A stretch of DNA of 64,000 nucleotides from Chloroflexota bacterium (GCA_002730555.1 PCAM01000007.1:62001-126000); one strand, 5' to 3'; positions 45,796 to 55,924 are shown, numbered from the stretch's first letter. Numbers and translations are program-made. Notes: generated from the letters alone by a model not told the origin.

Positions 45796-46024
45796 ATCGT
45801 AAAATCCAGCCCTGGATTGCACCGTTACCCCAAACATCGCGCGGTCGGGCGTTGTAAATTGGACGCAGGTCGGGCCGCCTACTTCGGTTCGACTCAGGGG
45901 TCGTCTTCGTTCCCGCGTTGGCGGCCCCGTTTCGCGCTCGGCTCGATAGCGAACCCGTGAAACGGCGTCTGGCGACGGTTACGCGAGCCACGTGCCATGG
46001 CTGCAATTGATGGGCAGCAAGCGC

Positions 46025-46261
46025 TCAAGCGCGCTGGAATCGTTCCTCGAACTCCGATGTCGGGGATACCGAGTAACGGCCGTACGTGTCCCGGACAATC
46101 CAATCTCCGTCGCGCACGACTTGCCGTCCTCCGCCCGAGATGTCCAGGTAGGGGCTCTGCTCGGGCCGATCAGGGTCGAACCGCATCGGCCCGATGAACG
46201 GGTCGCGCTCTCGCCACTGTTTGGCCATGACTATTTCCGGGAGCCGTTCGTAAGGTTTCAA
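46025..46261 (-). CDS. Small PGDWI-type protein, function unknown
   Basis: A 78-residue protein. The C-terminal part DGDWIVRDTYGRYSVSPTSEFEERF resembles the short 'GDWI...G.Y......F...Y' modules seen in phage and chromosomal proteins of unknown role. The N-terminus carries AKQWRERDPFIGPMRFDPDR. The internal Met at 46228 is an alternative start. It stands alone between the tRNA and a PEP-utiliser gene. Confidence 0.55.
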   Translation of the reverse strand: MKPYERLPEIVMAKQWRERDPFIGPMRFDPDRPEQSPYLDISGGGRQVVRDGDWIVRDTYGRYSVSPTSEFEERFQRA

Positions 46262-46459
46262 ATCTCAACCAATGCACTGGGTCGGGAGCGCTGCCCTGGT
46301 GGCGGCGGTCCCCGGGATCCTGAAATGTCTTGGGAGGTCCCCGGAATTTCCAGGATTTCGGGATGCTATCGGTCGCGGCGTGAAGAATGCATGAGCTTTG
46401 TGACATCTTCGAACGCCGGAATGTGAAAACTTCGTAACGAGCCGAGACGCGCCCGGTAT

Positions 46460-48100
46460 TTACGGTTCGATAGTGACGACACCCGTAACGCCGTCGACGC
46501 GTATTTTCACGCCGTCTTTGACGATCGATGTGGCGCCAGGCGCCCCGACGATCGCCGGGATGCCGTACTCGCGAGCGACGACGGCGCAGTGGGCAAGCGG
46601 CCCCCCTGCGTCTGTGACGACTCCGCCGGCTATGGCGAACAGCGGTGTCCACGGCGGCGCCGTTGCGTATGTGACGAGGATATCGCCCGGTTTCAGGCGA
46701 TCCGACTGGTCAAGGGTGAGGATGACGCGGGCGGTGCCTGTAACCGTCCCCGCGCTGGCCGGTAGGCCCTTGATCGTGGGAGGCGATTCCGAATCGTGTT
46801 CGTGTGATCTTGGGCGACCGGAATTTGGAAAGACCGGAGCGTCTCCGCCGATCATCGGCGGCGGGAGGACGTGCATCCATTTTTCACGGTTCGCCCGACG
46901 CTCTGCGACCAGCGATTGGTAAGTCTGATCCGGGCGGATGATGTGCGTTTTGATCTCTCCGATGTGGAGATAGAACACGTCGTCCGCTTGATCGATAGCG
47001 CCTGCCGCCACCATCCTCACCCCGATGGCCAGATGAGGGGTTCTGAGCGAGGTGTAGGCACGTTGGTCGATGTAGTAGTTGTGATCCTCCATCAGGACTG
47101 TGTGCTGCTGGGCCCGACGTTGCCCGATCAGGAATTCATCGACATCGTCCCGGCTCGTCAGGCGTGATTTCACGTCTTCGGTCCTGGCTTTGCGGACTTG
47201 GACGGCGCGTTCATGGAGGACTGACGGGTTTTGCTCTTCAGGAGCGTCGAGGTAGGTACTAATGATTGATATGACGAACTCGGGGTCTTCGGACCAGGCC
47301 GGGAAGCCGATCTCGTAGTACGACTCGTTACGCTGGCCCCAGATCCCAAGAAAACGCGTCAGATCCTGCCGGAACGCCGGACCCTCACTCACGCCATCGA
47401 GGTTATACAGGAACGCCTCAGGGGTCTGCATGCGGAGCAGGTCAGCGACGGTGGGTCGGTTTGCCGCCTGCCGAGAAAGCTCCCAGAGGGCTTTGCCAGA
47501 CTCGACCGACATGTTGGGCATGCCGGAGACGGACCCCACAGCGATGTGCGTGCCTTGGTCGCCGAATTTTTCGCGACAGAACTCATCGAACTCGCGCATC
47601 GCAACGCCGGCCAGTCCTGTGGAGATAGTGTGCAGCTCGCCGCACCTGCGCCACGCGTTTTCGATCTGGTCGTATCTGCTTAGCAGATCGAGCAACGAAT
47701 CGTCCTTGCCCGCCCAGGCCATTATCGATGTCGTCAGCGCCTCAGTTTCGGGTCGATAAGTGGACTCCCAAAGATCGGTGAGGTGGTCGACACGCAGCTG
47801 GAAATCGCGTTCTGCCAGTTTCTGGAAATGGTCGGTGGCGGCCGGGTCGCCTTCCAGTGAGCGGGAGAAACCGTAGCCGTTGGCGTACATCCGTTCTTCG
47901 TAAAACGGGCGTCCGGTTGCCTCACCGCCGCGGTACATCCCCTGGCGCTTGAGGGCGATCAGGTCTTGCGCCAGGGGTGTCAACGGCGTGGGATTGTGAA
48001 CCTGATCCCAGCGCCAACTGGAGTGAGCGAGGTCGTCATCGGCCCAATCGACCGGGAACGGCGGCCCGTCGGGGCATTCGTATATGACTTGATGTGTCAT
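46460..48100 (-). CDS. PEP-utilising-enzyme mobile-domain protein
   Basis: A 546-residue protein whose last ~110 residues form the swivelling phosphohistidine domain of PPDK/PEP synthase. It includes LPASAGTVTGTARVILTLDQ, KPGDILVTYATAPPWTPLF, then GGPLAHCAVVAREYGIPAIV with the phospho-accepting His, and GVTGVVTIEP. The preceding ~430 residues are not the usual ATP-grasp domain; they contain WRWDQVHNPTPLTPL, FYEERMYANGYGF and a DDVFYLHIGEI segment seen in rifampicin-phosphotransferase-like proteins. It may be one half of a split phosphotransferase. ATG 48100 with AGAGG upstream is chosen; the frame is open to 48358. Confidence 0.8.
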   Translation of the reverse strand: MTHQVIYECPDGPPFPVDWADDDLAHSSWRWDQVHNPTPLTPLAQDLIALKRQGMYRGGEATGRPFYEERMYANGYGFSRSLEGDPAATDHFQKLAERDFQLRVDHLTDLWESTYRPETEALTTSIMAWAGKDDSLLDLLSRYDQIENAWRRCGELHTISTGLAGVAMREFDEFCREKFGDQGTHIAVGSVSGMPNMSVESGKALWELSRQAANRPTVADLLRMQTPEAFLYNLDGVSEGPAFRQDLTRFLGIWGQRNESYYEIGFPAWSEDPEFVISIISTYLDAPEEQNPSVLHERAVQVRKARTEDVKSRLTSRDDVDEFLIGQRRAQQHTVLMEDHNYYIDQRAYTSLRTPHLAIGVRMVAAGAIDQADDVFYLHIGEIKTHIIRPDQTYQSLVAERRANREKWMHVLPPPMIGGDAPVFPNSGRPRSHEHDSESPPTIKGLPASAGTVTGTARVILTLDQSDRLKPGDILVTYATAPPWTPLFAIAGGVVTDAGGPLAHCAVVAREYGIPAIVGAPGATSIVKDGVKIRVDGVTGVVTIEP

Positions 48101-48356
48101 CGGCCTCTGGCTGGCCCGTGCGCGGGCGCTATCCCAGTGTTGGTTGCAGTGCGATGGTTCGTGACGCAGCGGATCATACAGGTAGCATTTATCGGCGACC
48201 CACAGCAACCGGTAACTAAACGGCTCGGACGTCGGAGGTATCGATCGCCGTATTGCTGACGGCCGCATGTGGAAGGTCCGGGGTCGAAACGTATTTTCAG
48301 CCACCGACCCCATTTTTGAGCGATATCCGCGATCCGTAGCTGCAGTGGGTTCGGAC

Positions 48357-48681
48357 ATGTCTCAAGTGGCTTCGGCACTACCGGATGGAGCGGTTGTTGT
48401 GTTTCCGACGGCAGAGGGCTCAAAGGGCGCTTTTGTGACGATATTCCGAGACACGGGGACCGCAATAGAGAGCGACCTGACTGCCTGGGACGACTTCGAC
48501 GGAATATCACTCGTTAATTCGGGAAGTCATGATGCTGCGTTTTGGCGCCATGCAACACGGAGGACAGGCGCTCGTGGAGGGGACGCTGGTCGACCTGTTT
48601 GTGGAGGTAGAAACCGCTATGTCGGAAGCCAACACCAGGCTGAAACTAGCGCTCGACGAGGCCGATAAGATACGGCGTTGA
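48357..48681 (+). other. Unrecognised pair of overlapping open frames
   Basis: ATG 48357 opens MSQVASALPDGAVVVFPTAE and reads coding-like to about DDFDGISLVNSGS. From ATG 48529 a frame shifted by one reads MMLRFGAMQHGGQALVEGTL and continues DLFVEVETAMSEANTRLKLA to TGA 48681. Either these are two small overlapping genes or one broken ~105-residue gene. No family is recognised. Confidence 0.35.
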
Positions 48682-48768
48682 TCTCCAGTTCCGGCGGGCA
48701 TCGTGTGGCAATCCTCACGATGCTCCGGGAGAGATGTGGAGGTCCGCTCTGTTACATTCAAGCTCCCG

Positions 48769-49890
48769 ATGGCATTCAACACTGAAATACCCCAGGACCC
48801 GGCAGATCTGCGCGCCTACCTCTCCCACGAACTGGAGTTGGCGGAGCTTTATCGGCGCATTGCGGACGCCGAGTCGGATCCCGTGAAGGCCGCCGGGTAC
48901 GCCCGGCTGGCGCAGGAAGAGCTGGAACACGCCCACGAATGGGCTGAACAGCTTGGTGCGGACCCGGACTCGATACGGCGGGGCGGCATGGGATTAAAGC
49001 TGCGGATCGTGTGGTGGGCTTCACGACTCATCGGATCGGAACGAGCGGTGCTACTTCCGCTTCTCATGCGTGGCGAGGAACGGGTTGTCGCTGCTTACGC
49101 TGCCCATCCATCACTACGCGAGCTTAAGAATGAGGCGCGGGCGCACGCGGAAGAACTGGCGAGACTTGGTGGCCCGGGCGCGTTTGACGGAATACGCACC
49201 GCCATCGGGCGCAGCGCCAGTTCAAGCGGCAGCCTTCGGGCCGCCGTGCTCGGGATCAACGACGGACTGGTGTCCAACGTCAGCCTCGTGATGGGCGTCG
49301 CCGGCGGCACGAGCGACTCCGATATTGTCCTGCTGGCCGGAATAGCGGGTTTGTTCGCCGGGGCGTTTTCGATGGCCGCAGGAGAGTGGGTCTCGATGCG
49401 TTCGCAGCGGGAAATGTTTGAGCACCTGATCCGCTTCGAAGGACGCCTGATAGATAACCATCCGCGCCTGGCCGCGGAGCAGATAGCGGAGATCTACGAA
49501 AGCAAGGGTATCGAGAAGGAACAGGCGGAGGCGATCGCACGCCGGCTCATGTCTGACAGGGTCACTGCGCTGGACACGCTATCGAAAGAGAAGCTGGGCG
49601 TGGACCCGGCTGAGCTTGGGTCGCCCTGGGGCGCGGCGTGGAGTTCGTTCCTGGCGTTCACCGTCGGGGCAATATTCCCGGTGGTGCCGTTCATCTTTGC
49701 CGGCGGAACCACGGCGGTGCTTGTGGCTGCGGCTGCGGCATCGGTCGCACTATTGATCGTGGGCGGTGCGATGGCGGCCTTTACCGGCAACTCGGTTGCC
49801 CGCGGGGGCATCCGTATGTTTGTGGTCGGCATGGTGGCGGCCGCGGTGACGTTCGGCATCGGCAGCGCCGTTGGTGTGGCGCTGGACTGA
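48769..49890 (+). CDS. Membrane ferritin: ferritin-like domain fused to a VIT1/CCC1 transporter
   Basis: A 373-residue protein. Residues ~1-130 are a ferritin-like/rubrerythrin four-helix bundle with iron-site motifs (LAYRR-type [28 protein letters not shown] and [10 protein letters not shown]). The rest is a VIT1/CCC1 iron/manganese carrier ([40 protein letters not shown], then three C-terminal helices). Related proteins (MbfA type) export iron under oxidative or iron stress. ATG 48769 is the chosen start. The ribosome-binding site is weak. Confidence 0.88.
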   Translation: MAFNTEIPQDPADLRAYLSHELELAELYRRIADAESDPVKAAGYARLAQEELEHAHEWAEQLGADPDSIRRGGMGLKLRIVWWASRLIGSERAVLLPLLMRGEERVVAAYAAHPSLRELKNEARAHAEELARLGGPGAFDGIRTAIGRSASSSGSLRAAVLGINDGLVSNVSLVMGVAGGTSDSDIVLLAGIAGLFAGAFSMAAGEWVSMRSQREMFEHLIRFEGRLIDNHPRLAAEQIAEIYESKGIEKEQAEAIARRLMSDRVTALDTLSKEKLGVDPAELGSPWGAAWSSFLAFTVGAIFPVVPFIFAGGTTAVLVAAAAASVALLIVGGAMAAFTGNSVARGGIRMFVVGMVAAAVTFGIGSAVGVALD

Positions 49891-49975
49891 TCGTCGGTCA
49901 GATCGGGAATGCCTGAGACCGGTTTTGGGCTTCATACGGGTGTGTTCAAGCCCTGCACGGCCTATCATTCCTTTA

Positions 49976-51823
49976 ATGGACCTATCGCGCATACGCAATT
50001 TTTGCATCATCGCCCACATCGATCACGGCAAGTCCACGCTCGCCGACCGTTTGATGCAGGCCACCGGCGCCGTCTCGGAACGGGAACTGACCGCGCAACA
50101 TCTGGATTCGATGGATCTGGAGCGTGAGCGCGGGATAACTATCAAGGCGCAGGCTGTCAGGCTGTCGTACAAACCGCTGGACGGCTTTGAATACCAGCTG
50201 AACCTGATCGACACACCCGGGCACGTCGACTTTACGTACGAGGTGTCGCGCAGCCTCGCTGCGTCCGACGGCGCTCTGCTGGTGGTCGACGCCACGCAAG
50301 GCATCCAGGCCCAGACGCTTGCCAACATCTACCTTGCGATGGAGTACGACCTCCCCATCATTCCAGTGGTCAACAAAATCGACCTCCCGGCTGCGGAACC
50401 TGAGCGGGTCGCCAGCGAAATGGCCTCGGCGTTTGGGTTCACGGACGATGAGTTCGTTTTCGTATCGGCGAAAACGGGCGAGGGCGTGGTCGAAATCCTG
50501 GACGCGATCGTGGAGCGCGTTTCGTCGCCAAAGGGCGAGACGGCAGAACCGCTCAGGGCATTGATATTTGACAGCAAATACGACTCTTACAAAGGCGTGG
50601 TGGCGTACGTTCGCGCCGTGGATGGCCGACTGGATACGGCGGGAGCGATCCGGCTGATGGCGACCGGCGCGACGGCCGAAGCGCTTGAGATCGGTTTCTT
50701 TGGCCCCGGGATGACTAGCACAAAATCGCTCGAGACCGGCGAGGTCGGATATGTCGCAACGGGTCTCAAGGATGTCGCCGCCTGCCGTGTAGGCGACACG
50801 ATGACGACCGGCGGCCCCTCACACACCGACCCGCTGCCCGGCTACGAGCCGATGAAGCCGATGGTTTACACCGGCCTCTACCCGGCGGACGGGGAGTCGT
50901 TCCCGGAGCTGCGGGAGGCGCTTGAGAAGCTGCGGTTGAACGACCCGGCGCTTTCGTTTGAGCCCGAGTCGTCCGCCGCGCTTGGATTCGGCTTCCGTTG
51001 CGGTTTCCTCGGGTTGCTCCACATGGATGTGACACAGGAGCGCCTTGAACGCGAGTACGACCTGACCCTGATCGCCACCGCGCCCAGTGTGGGTTACAAA
51101 GTCCTTATGACCAACGGCGACGAGATAGACGTGGACAACCCGTCCGCGATGCCTTCGATCCAGGAGATCGACAAAATCTTCGAGCCGTGGGTGGATCTCA
51201 GCATCGTCGCTCCGTCGCGGTTCATCGGCTCCGTCATGGAGCTGGTAACGACCCGTCGCGGCGAGTACACCCGCATGGAGTACCTGCAGTCGGTCGACAC
51301 CAAACGGAAAGATGACGGCGGTTCGGCGACGGCGGACGCTCGCGTTCTGCTCGAGTACAAGATGCCACTGGCTGAGCTGCTGGTCGACTTCCATAGCCAG
51401 CTTAAATCACGGTCCCAGGGCTATGCATCGATGGACTACTCGATCGGCCAGCCACGCCCGGGCGACATGGTGAAGCTGGATGTGCTCGTGAACTACACGC
51501 CGGTGGACGCTCTATCGATGATGCTTCACCGGGATAATGCGCAGTCGCGGGGACGGGAACTGGTAACGAAACTGAAGAAGCTCATCCCCCGGCAGATGTT
51601 CGAGGTCCCCATACAGTCGGCCATCGGCAGCCGCGTTGTCGCCCGTGAAACCGTGAAGGCGATGCGCAAAAACGTCCTGGCGAAGTGCTACGGCGGCGAC
51701 GTGACGCGAAAGCGCAAACTGCTGGAAAAGCAGGCGAAGGGGAAGAAGCGGATGAAGAAAATCGGCAGTGTGGACGTGCCGCAGGAGGCCTTCATGGCGG
51801 TGCTGTCCCTGGAGCGGGACTAG
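49976..51823 (+). CDS. lepA: Elongation factor 4 (LepA)
   Basis: A 615-residue translational GTPase that acts on stalled or mistranslocated ribosomes. G1 is [10 protein letters not shown]2 [14 protein letters not shown]3 DTPGHVDF and G4 [13 protein letters not shown]. The LepA-specific C-terminal domain is complete ([59 protein letters not shown]). ATG 49976 matches the family start MDLSRIRNF. The frame is open 35 codons upstream but that part is not family sequence. Confidence 0.97.
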   Translation: MDLSRIRNFCIIAHIDHGKSTLADRLMQATGAVSERELTAQHLDSMDLERERGITIKAQAVRLSYKPLDGFEYQLNLIDTPGHVDFTYEVSRSLAASDGALLVVDATQGIQAQTLANIYLAMEYDLPIIPVVNKIDLPAAEPERVASEMASAFGFTDDEFVFVSAKTGEGVVEILDAIVERVSSPKGETAEPLRALIFDSKYDSYKGVVAYVRAVDGRLDTAGAIRLMATGATAEALEIGFFGPGMTSTKSLETGEVGYVATGLKDVAACRVGDTMTTGGPSHTDPLPGYEPMKPMVYTGLYPADGESFPELREALEKLRLNDPALSFEPESSAALGFGFRCGFLGLLHMDVTQERLEREYDLTLIATAPSVGYKVLMTNGDEIDVDNPSAMPSIQEIDKIFEPWVDLSIVAPSRFIGSVMELVTTRRGEYTRMEYLQSVDTKRKDDGGSATADARVLLEYKMPLAELLVDFHSQLKSRSQGYASMDYSIGQPRPGDMVKLDVLVNYTPVDALSMMLHRDNAQSRGRELVTKLKKLIPRQMFEVPIQSAIGSRVVARETVKAMRKNVLAKCYGGDVTRKRKLLEKQAKGKKRMKKIGSVDVPQEAFMAVLSLERD

Positions 51824-51841
51824 GGCGCGTGGGCGTGAACG

Positions 51842-51870
51842 CGTAGGGGCGGGCAGCGGCCCGCCCTTGT
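51842..51870. repeat. GC-rich palindromic intergenic repeat
   Basis: CGTAGGGGCGGGCAGCGGCC followed by CGCCC is another copy of the repeat family, placed between lepA and the broken DUF1684 gene. Confidence 0.5.
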
Positions 51871-51964
51871 ATCGGGTGACACTTTCCCAAAACCGTGTCC
51901 AGAGGCTCTCGAAGGGCCGGGATCCGGCCTCCGCCCTTAGTGCTCCGGATCCGGATACAGACGT

Positions 51965-52434
51965 TCTCTGGCAGAACGAGTTGTATGCGTAGTTGAAGTC
52001 CAGCCACACGTCGCCGCCGTCGAGATGATGGACCTCCAGGTAGCGCTCCACGGCGTAGGCCCCGCTGCCCACAGTCCCATCTATGAACGGCCGAAAGAGC
52101 GGGCCGCCTTCATCTTCCCGGGAGACGGTGAGCGTTTTCTGCCCCCCCCTAATTTCAAACGAGACCGTGCTCCAGCGATGTGTTGATATAGCGCCGTCGG
52201 TGGAAAGCGGGATGTCAATCTCTGTCGACCCTTCGACCGGGAATGGCGTCAACCTGAGAGCAAGTTCGGCGCTTCAACAAAATACGCCAGCCCGTTGAAA
52301 CGCTCACGCTGCCCGTTTGTGATCGGCGGGCCGTGGTCCGTACCGAAATAGGCGTCTTTTCCGGACCGGAACCCGGCGATATGGCACATTTCTTGTTGTT
52401 TCCTAAGAGCGTGGGAAAAGCTTTTCGAGGTCAT
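51965..52434 (-). pseudogene. DUF1684-type protein, frameshifted and truncated
   Basis: From ATG 52434 the frame reads MTSKSFSHALRKQQEMCHIA and YFGTDHGPPITNGQRERFNG to LAYFVEAPNL, then stops. One base out, homology resumes at 52252 with TPFPVEGSTEIDIPLSTDG, LFRPFIDGTVGSGAYAVERY and LDFNYAYNSFC, the conserved DUF1684 core. The C-terminus after this core is lost. One indel near 52255 and a missing end suggest decay. Confidence 0.7.
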
Positions 52435-52516
52435 TGATTCGTTGCGCTCTTCGTCCGTTCGATTCGGGGTCAGGATTTGGGCGGTGGGTCCGTAAGCAGC
52501 CTTAACCCTGAGATCA

Positions 52517-53356
52517 CTACGAAGCCATCGCCCGCCTGCGCTCCTCATAGACGTTGGCGGCGAACAGCCCCGGGGGTGTGCCGGCGTCGATGTGGTCGCC
52601 TTCAAACTCGCAGGCGTGCACCGGCTCAACGCCGATGGCTGCGGCGATGGCGTCCGTGACCTGGATTTCGCCCAGCGCGCCCGCCGGTCCGTGCTCGATG
52701 CGATCGAACACGCCCGGTGTGAGGATGTAACGGCCGATTATCGCCAGGTCGCTGGGCGCCTCTTCGATAGAAGGCTTCTCGATCAACCCGCGGACGCGAT
52801 GCACGTCGTTACCCATCGGGTCGGCGTCGATGATTCCCAAGCTCGGTATCGCCTCCCGTGCGACGCGCTTGGCCGCCAGTACGCTGCCGCCGTGCTCCTC
52901 CGACACTCCCAACAACTGGGCGATGGCCGGGGCGGCTGACCAGATCAGATCATCCGGTAGAAGTACGGCGAACGGCTCGTCCCCGATGAAGTTACGGGCC
53001 ATGAGGATGGCGTGCCCCAGACCACGGGCTTCGGTCTGTTCGATGACGGTGATCTCAGCCATGTCGTTGATCGCTTTGAGCTGCGCCAGCCGTTCTTCAT
53101 CGCCACGCTCCTCAAGCGCCCCCATGAGCGTCTGATTCGGCTCAAAATACCCGGCCACGGCTTCAAACCCGGGCGAAAGCACCATCGCTATGTCGTGTAT
53201 CCCCGCCGCCGCCAGCTCCGCGACGGCGTAGTGGATGAGCGGTCGATCGATGACTGGGAGCAGCGGTTTTGGGACGGCGCTCGTGATGGGGAGGAAGCGG
53301 GTACCGAGCCCGGCCGCCGGGATTACGGCTTTACGCACTGATTGAGGCATGCACAT
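52517..53356 (-). CDS. galU: UTP-glucose-1-phosphate uridylyltransferase
   Basis: A 279-residue nucleotidyltransferase making UDP-glucose for polysaccharides and glycolipids. Nucleotide loop VIPAAGLGTRFLPITSAVPK, sugar-binding EARGLGHAILMARNFIGDEP, LLPDDL, GLIEKPSIEEAPSDLAIIGR and DRIEHGP...GEIQVTDAI are typical of bacterial GalU. The start MCMPQSVRK or MPQSVRK six bases later is possible. It stands divergent from the SRP RNA. Confidence 0.94.
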   Translation of the reverse strand: MCMPQSVRKAVIPAAGLGTRFLPITSAVPKPLLPVIDRPLIHYAVAELAAAGIHDIAMVLSPGFEAVAGYFEPNQTLMGALEERGDEERLAQLKAINDMAEITVIEQTEARGLGHAILMARNFIGDEPFAVLLPDDLIWSAAPAIAQLLGVSEEHGGSVLAAKRVAREAIPSLGIIDADPMGNDVHRVRGLIEKPSIEEAPSDLAIIGRYILTPGVFDRIEHGPAGALGEIQVTDAIAAAIGVEPVHACEFEGDHIDAGTPPGLFAANVYEERRRAMAS

Positions 53357-53458
53357 AGTGTATCCAGAGGGCCTGTGACACGTTTCCCGGGATTATTGAC
53401 TACGTGAAGATTGAAAATACGGGCCGAAATCTGGCCCCGAGCACCGTATACTGGAAGG

Positions 53459-53690
53459 TGGTCGTGCTAGGCGGGGAGTTAGCGGTGTCCTGTACCTGCA
53501 ATCCGCTTCAGCAGGGCTTAATCCCTTCAGGAGGCCGGACACGTTAGTCACTACGTCGTAGATACGGTGTTGAGAGTTGGGTCCTGCGCGGCGAGGCCTC
53601 GTGAACCCCGTCAGATCCGGAAGGAAGCAGCGGTAAGTGAGTCACCTCGGGTGACGCAGGTTGGCCTGGCTCGAGTCGTTATCTACGCGC
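53459..53690 (+). ncRNA. ffs: Signal recognition particle RNA, long type with Alu domain
   Basis: The S-domain core GTCAGATCCGGAAGGAAGCA (53610-53629) is followed by GCGGTAAG, and CCTGCG/CGCAGG pair around it. The outer helix CGTAGATA (53557) pairs with TATCTACG (53680). Upstream, GTGCTAGGCGGGGAGTTAGC and CAATCCGCTTCAGCAGGGC match the Alu domain known from the Bacillus scRNA. TATACT at 53447-53452 is a -10 box that places the RNA start near 53459. The 3' end is approximate. Confidence 0.93.
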
Positions 53691-53712
53691 ATACTCGCGT
53701 TGTTCGAACGAA

Positions 53713-54618
53713 ATGAAGGTGCACGACCACTCCCAGAACGTTAATCGGGGATCCGTACCGTCCGGCGCAAAACGCCGTCCGGGCGGATCTCCGAAAAAAT
53801 CTCTGGGACAACACTTCTTGATAGATTCCTCTATCGCCGCGCGCATCGTAAAAGCGGCGCGGATCGAGCCGGGGGAAACGATCCTTGAGGTCGGCCCAGG
53901 CCGGGGCGCGATCACGGGGATGCTCGCCGACAAGGCCGAACGGCTGGTACTGATCGAGATGGACAGTGCGCTGGCGGCGATGCTGACCGAGCGGTACGCG
54001 GCTACGAACAACGTTCGGGTGATCGAGTCCGACGCCCGTGACCTGGACCTTGCCGAGGGCGGCGATATCCCGGAGATCGTTGGACGACCGTACAAAGTCG
54101 TCGCCAATCTGCCGTACTACGCCGCAGCGAACATCATCCGGCGGTTCCTGGAGTCTGATGACGCACCGGTCGAGATCGTGGTGATGATTCAAAGCGAGGT
54201 GGCGCTTGAGATGGCGGCCCCGGAAGGGAAGATGGGGCTGCTCTCGGTAGCCACCCGCTTCTACTCGGAGCCAGAAGTGCTGTTCGACGTGCCGGGCTCT
54301 GCGTTCACTCCGCCGCCCAAGGTGACATCTTCTGTTATCCGCCTGGTTGGTCGCCCGGACAGGCCCCTGCAACTTGACGACGAATCCGGGTTTTTCAAGT
54401 TTGTGCGGGCCGGTTTCAAGGCACCGCGCAAACAGTTGCACAACTCGCTGGCCCGGGGCTTAATCATCGATGTGACCGAGGCGTCCGACATCATCGCCCG
54501 GGCGGAACTGGACTCGATGCGGCGTCCTCGGACCCTGTCTATTGCGGAGTGGGGGCGGCTCTATGAGGCGCGGGTGGCGACCGTTTCCGCAGAACCCTCT
54601 GGGCCCGACGACCGATGA
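53713..54618 (+). CDS. rsmA: 16S rRNA (adenine1518/1519-N6) dimethyltransferase
   Basis: A 301-residue KsgA/RsmA methyltransferase. KKSLGQHFLIDSSIAARIV is the family start, the SAM loop is ILEVGPGRGAITGMLADKAE, the catalytic NLPYY motif is present (VVANLPYYAAANII), and the C-terminal part has GSAFTPPPKVTSSVIRL and FKAPRKQLHNSL. It modifies the 3' end of 16S rRNA late in small-subunit assembly. The stop overlaps the ispE start by four bases (ATGA). Confidence 0.95.
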   Translation: MKVHDHSQNVNRGSVPSGAKRRPGGSPKKSLGQHFLIDSSIAARIVKAARIEPGETILEVGPGRGAITGMLADKAERLVLIEMDSALAAMLTERYAATNNVRVIESDARDLDLAEGGDIPEIVGRPYKVVANLPYYAAANIIRRFLESDDAPVEIVVMIQSEVALEMAAPEGKMGLLSVATRFYSEPEVLFDVPGSAFTPPPKVTSSVIRLVGRPDRPLQLDDESGFFKFVRAGFKAPRKQLHNSLARGLIIDVTEASDIIARAELDSMRRPRTLSIAEWGRLYEARVATVSAEPSGPDDR

Positions 54619-55538
54619 CCTCCGGACCGGGTTTTGAGTTAGAAGCGCACGCCAAGATCAATCTGACCCTGGAGGTGCTTGGTAAGCGTGACGACGGGCA
54701 CCACGACATCGTGTCGATAATGCAGACCATCGATCTGCACGACACGCTTGCGATGCGTCCGTCGGACGAGATCACGCTTTCATGCGACGACCCGGAGCTT
54801 GGTGGCGATGACAACCTGGCGTTCGTCGCCGCGCTAAAGTTGCGTGAAGCGGCCGGCGTGAACCGGGGCGTGGATATCAGCCTGGGGAAGCGTATCCCCG
54901 TCTCGGCCGGACTTGGCGGAGGCTCAAGCGATGCCGCGGCCGTGCTGAACGGTCTCAATCGGCTCTGGGAGCTCGAACTCGATCTACCGGAACTGGAGGA
55001 CATCGCTGCGGGTATCGGCTCCGACGTTCCGTTCTTTCTAAGCGGCGGCACGGCGCTTGTGCAGGGACGGGGGGAGCACGTCGTGCCGCTGGCCCATGCC
55101 AATATCGAGTGGATGGTCGTTGTGGCGCCGGGGTCCGATCTGCCGGACAAGACGGCACGGCTCTACGGGCAGATCGTCGCATCGGACCACACACGCGGCG
55201 TCTTGACGCACAAGCTGGCGGGCCGAATCAGGGGCGGCGGAGATGCGCCGGCGCAGTTCTTCTTCAATGTCTTTGAGCCGTACGCAGACAAGGTTTTCCC
55301 GGAGTACGCGTCGATCCGCGAAACCTTCCGTGGCCTTGGAGCGATGGGGATACTGATGTCCGGCGCCGGGCCAAGCATGTTCGCCCTGGCCCCGAGCCGA
55401 GAGGTCGGGGTCGCATGGCAATTGATGCTTGAGATGCAGCACGGCCTTTGCTCATTCCTAACTCGTCGGTGGGACCCGCCGGATTCGGTCCGTAAATCCA
55501 CAATGAGGGCGCACGCGAGCCGGGACTCCACCACATGA
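54615..55538 (+). CDS. ispE: 4-diphosphocytidyl-2-C-methyl-D-erythritol kinase
   Basis: A 307-residue GHMP kinase that phosphorylates CDP-ME, the step between the IspD and IspF reactions encoded by ispDF at 1198. It has AHAKINLTLEVLGKRDDGHH, the ATP loop PVSAGLGGGSSDAAAVLNGL, IGSDVPFFLSGGTALVQGRG and a C-terminal MGILMSGAGPSMFAL. The rsmA-ispE order is common in bacteria. It overlaps both neighbours by four bases, indicating one coupled operon. Confidence 0.95.
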   Translation: MTSGPGFELEAHAKINLTLEVLGKRDDGHHDIVSIMQTIDLHDTLAMRPSDEITLSCDDPELGGDDNLAFVAALKLREAAGVNRGVDISLGKRIPVSAGLGGGSSDAAAVLNGLNRLWELELDLPELEDIAAGIGSDVPFFLSGGTALVQGRGEHVVPLAHANIEWMVVVAPGSDLPDKTARLYGQIVASDHTRGVLTHKLAGRIRGGGDAPAQFFFNVFEPYADKVFPEYASIRETFRGLGAMGILMSGAGPSMFALAPSREVGVAWQLMLEMQHGLCSFLTRRWDPPDSVRKSTMRAHASRDSTT

Positions 55539-55924
55539 CCATCGTGGTCGGCTTCCTGGCGGGCACTTTGATGGCGCTCGTCTTCGTTGCCCACATCTCG
55601 CTCATGTTCGTGTCCAACCCCCCGCGCTTCGTAAAGACCGCCGATAGCGAAAACAACAACCTGGCGCGCGTGATCTTGATGATGCACGGCATGGCGCTGT
55701 TGATCTGGCCGGTGATCGGCATCGTGACGGCGCTGGCGTACGCGGCGGTGTCTGACGAGGTGAGTGACGGTGTGTTTGTGGGCGGAGTGCTGGTGATCGA
55801 GTTGCTGATGGCGCCGGTGCTGGTGCTGCTTATGAAGGGACGTCGCCTCCATTTGCTGGCGCAGTTCGGGGCGTTTTTCATCGTCTTTGGCGTTGTGATC
55901 CCGGTGCTTGTCTCACGGGTGTGA
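55535..55924 (+). CDS. Small integral membrane protein
   Basis: A 129-residue protein with four probable helices (VGFLAGTLMALVFVAHISLM; VILMMHGMALLIWPVIGIVT; FVGGVLVIELLMAPVLVLLM; AQFGAFFIVFGVVIPVLV). There are no recognisable motifs. It is the last gene of rsmA-ispE-X, overlapping ispE by four bases and ending before a strong terminator. The function is unknown. Confidence 0.75.
   Translation: MTIVVGFLAGTLMALVFVAHISLMFVSNPPRFVKTADSENNNLARVILMMHGMALLIWPVIGIVTALAYAAVSDEVSDGVFVGGVLVIELLMAPVLVLLMKGRRLHLLAQFGAFFIVFGVVIPVLVSRV

Noticed and set aside
46170-46652. 160-codon open frame on the minus strand between the small PGDWI gene and the PEP-utiliser gene
   Set aside because: Arg-rich translation that overlaps both better-supported genes in another frame.
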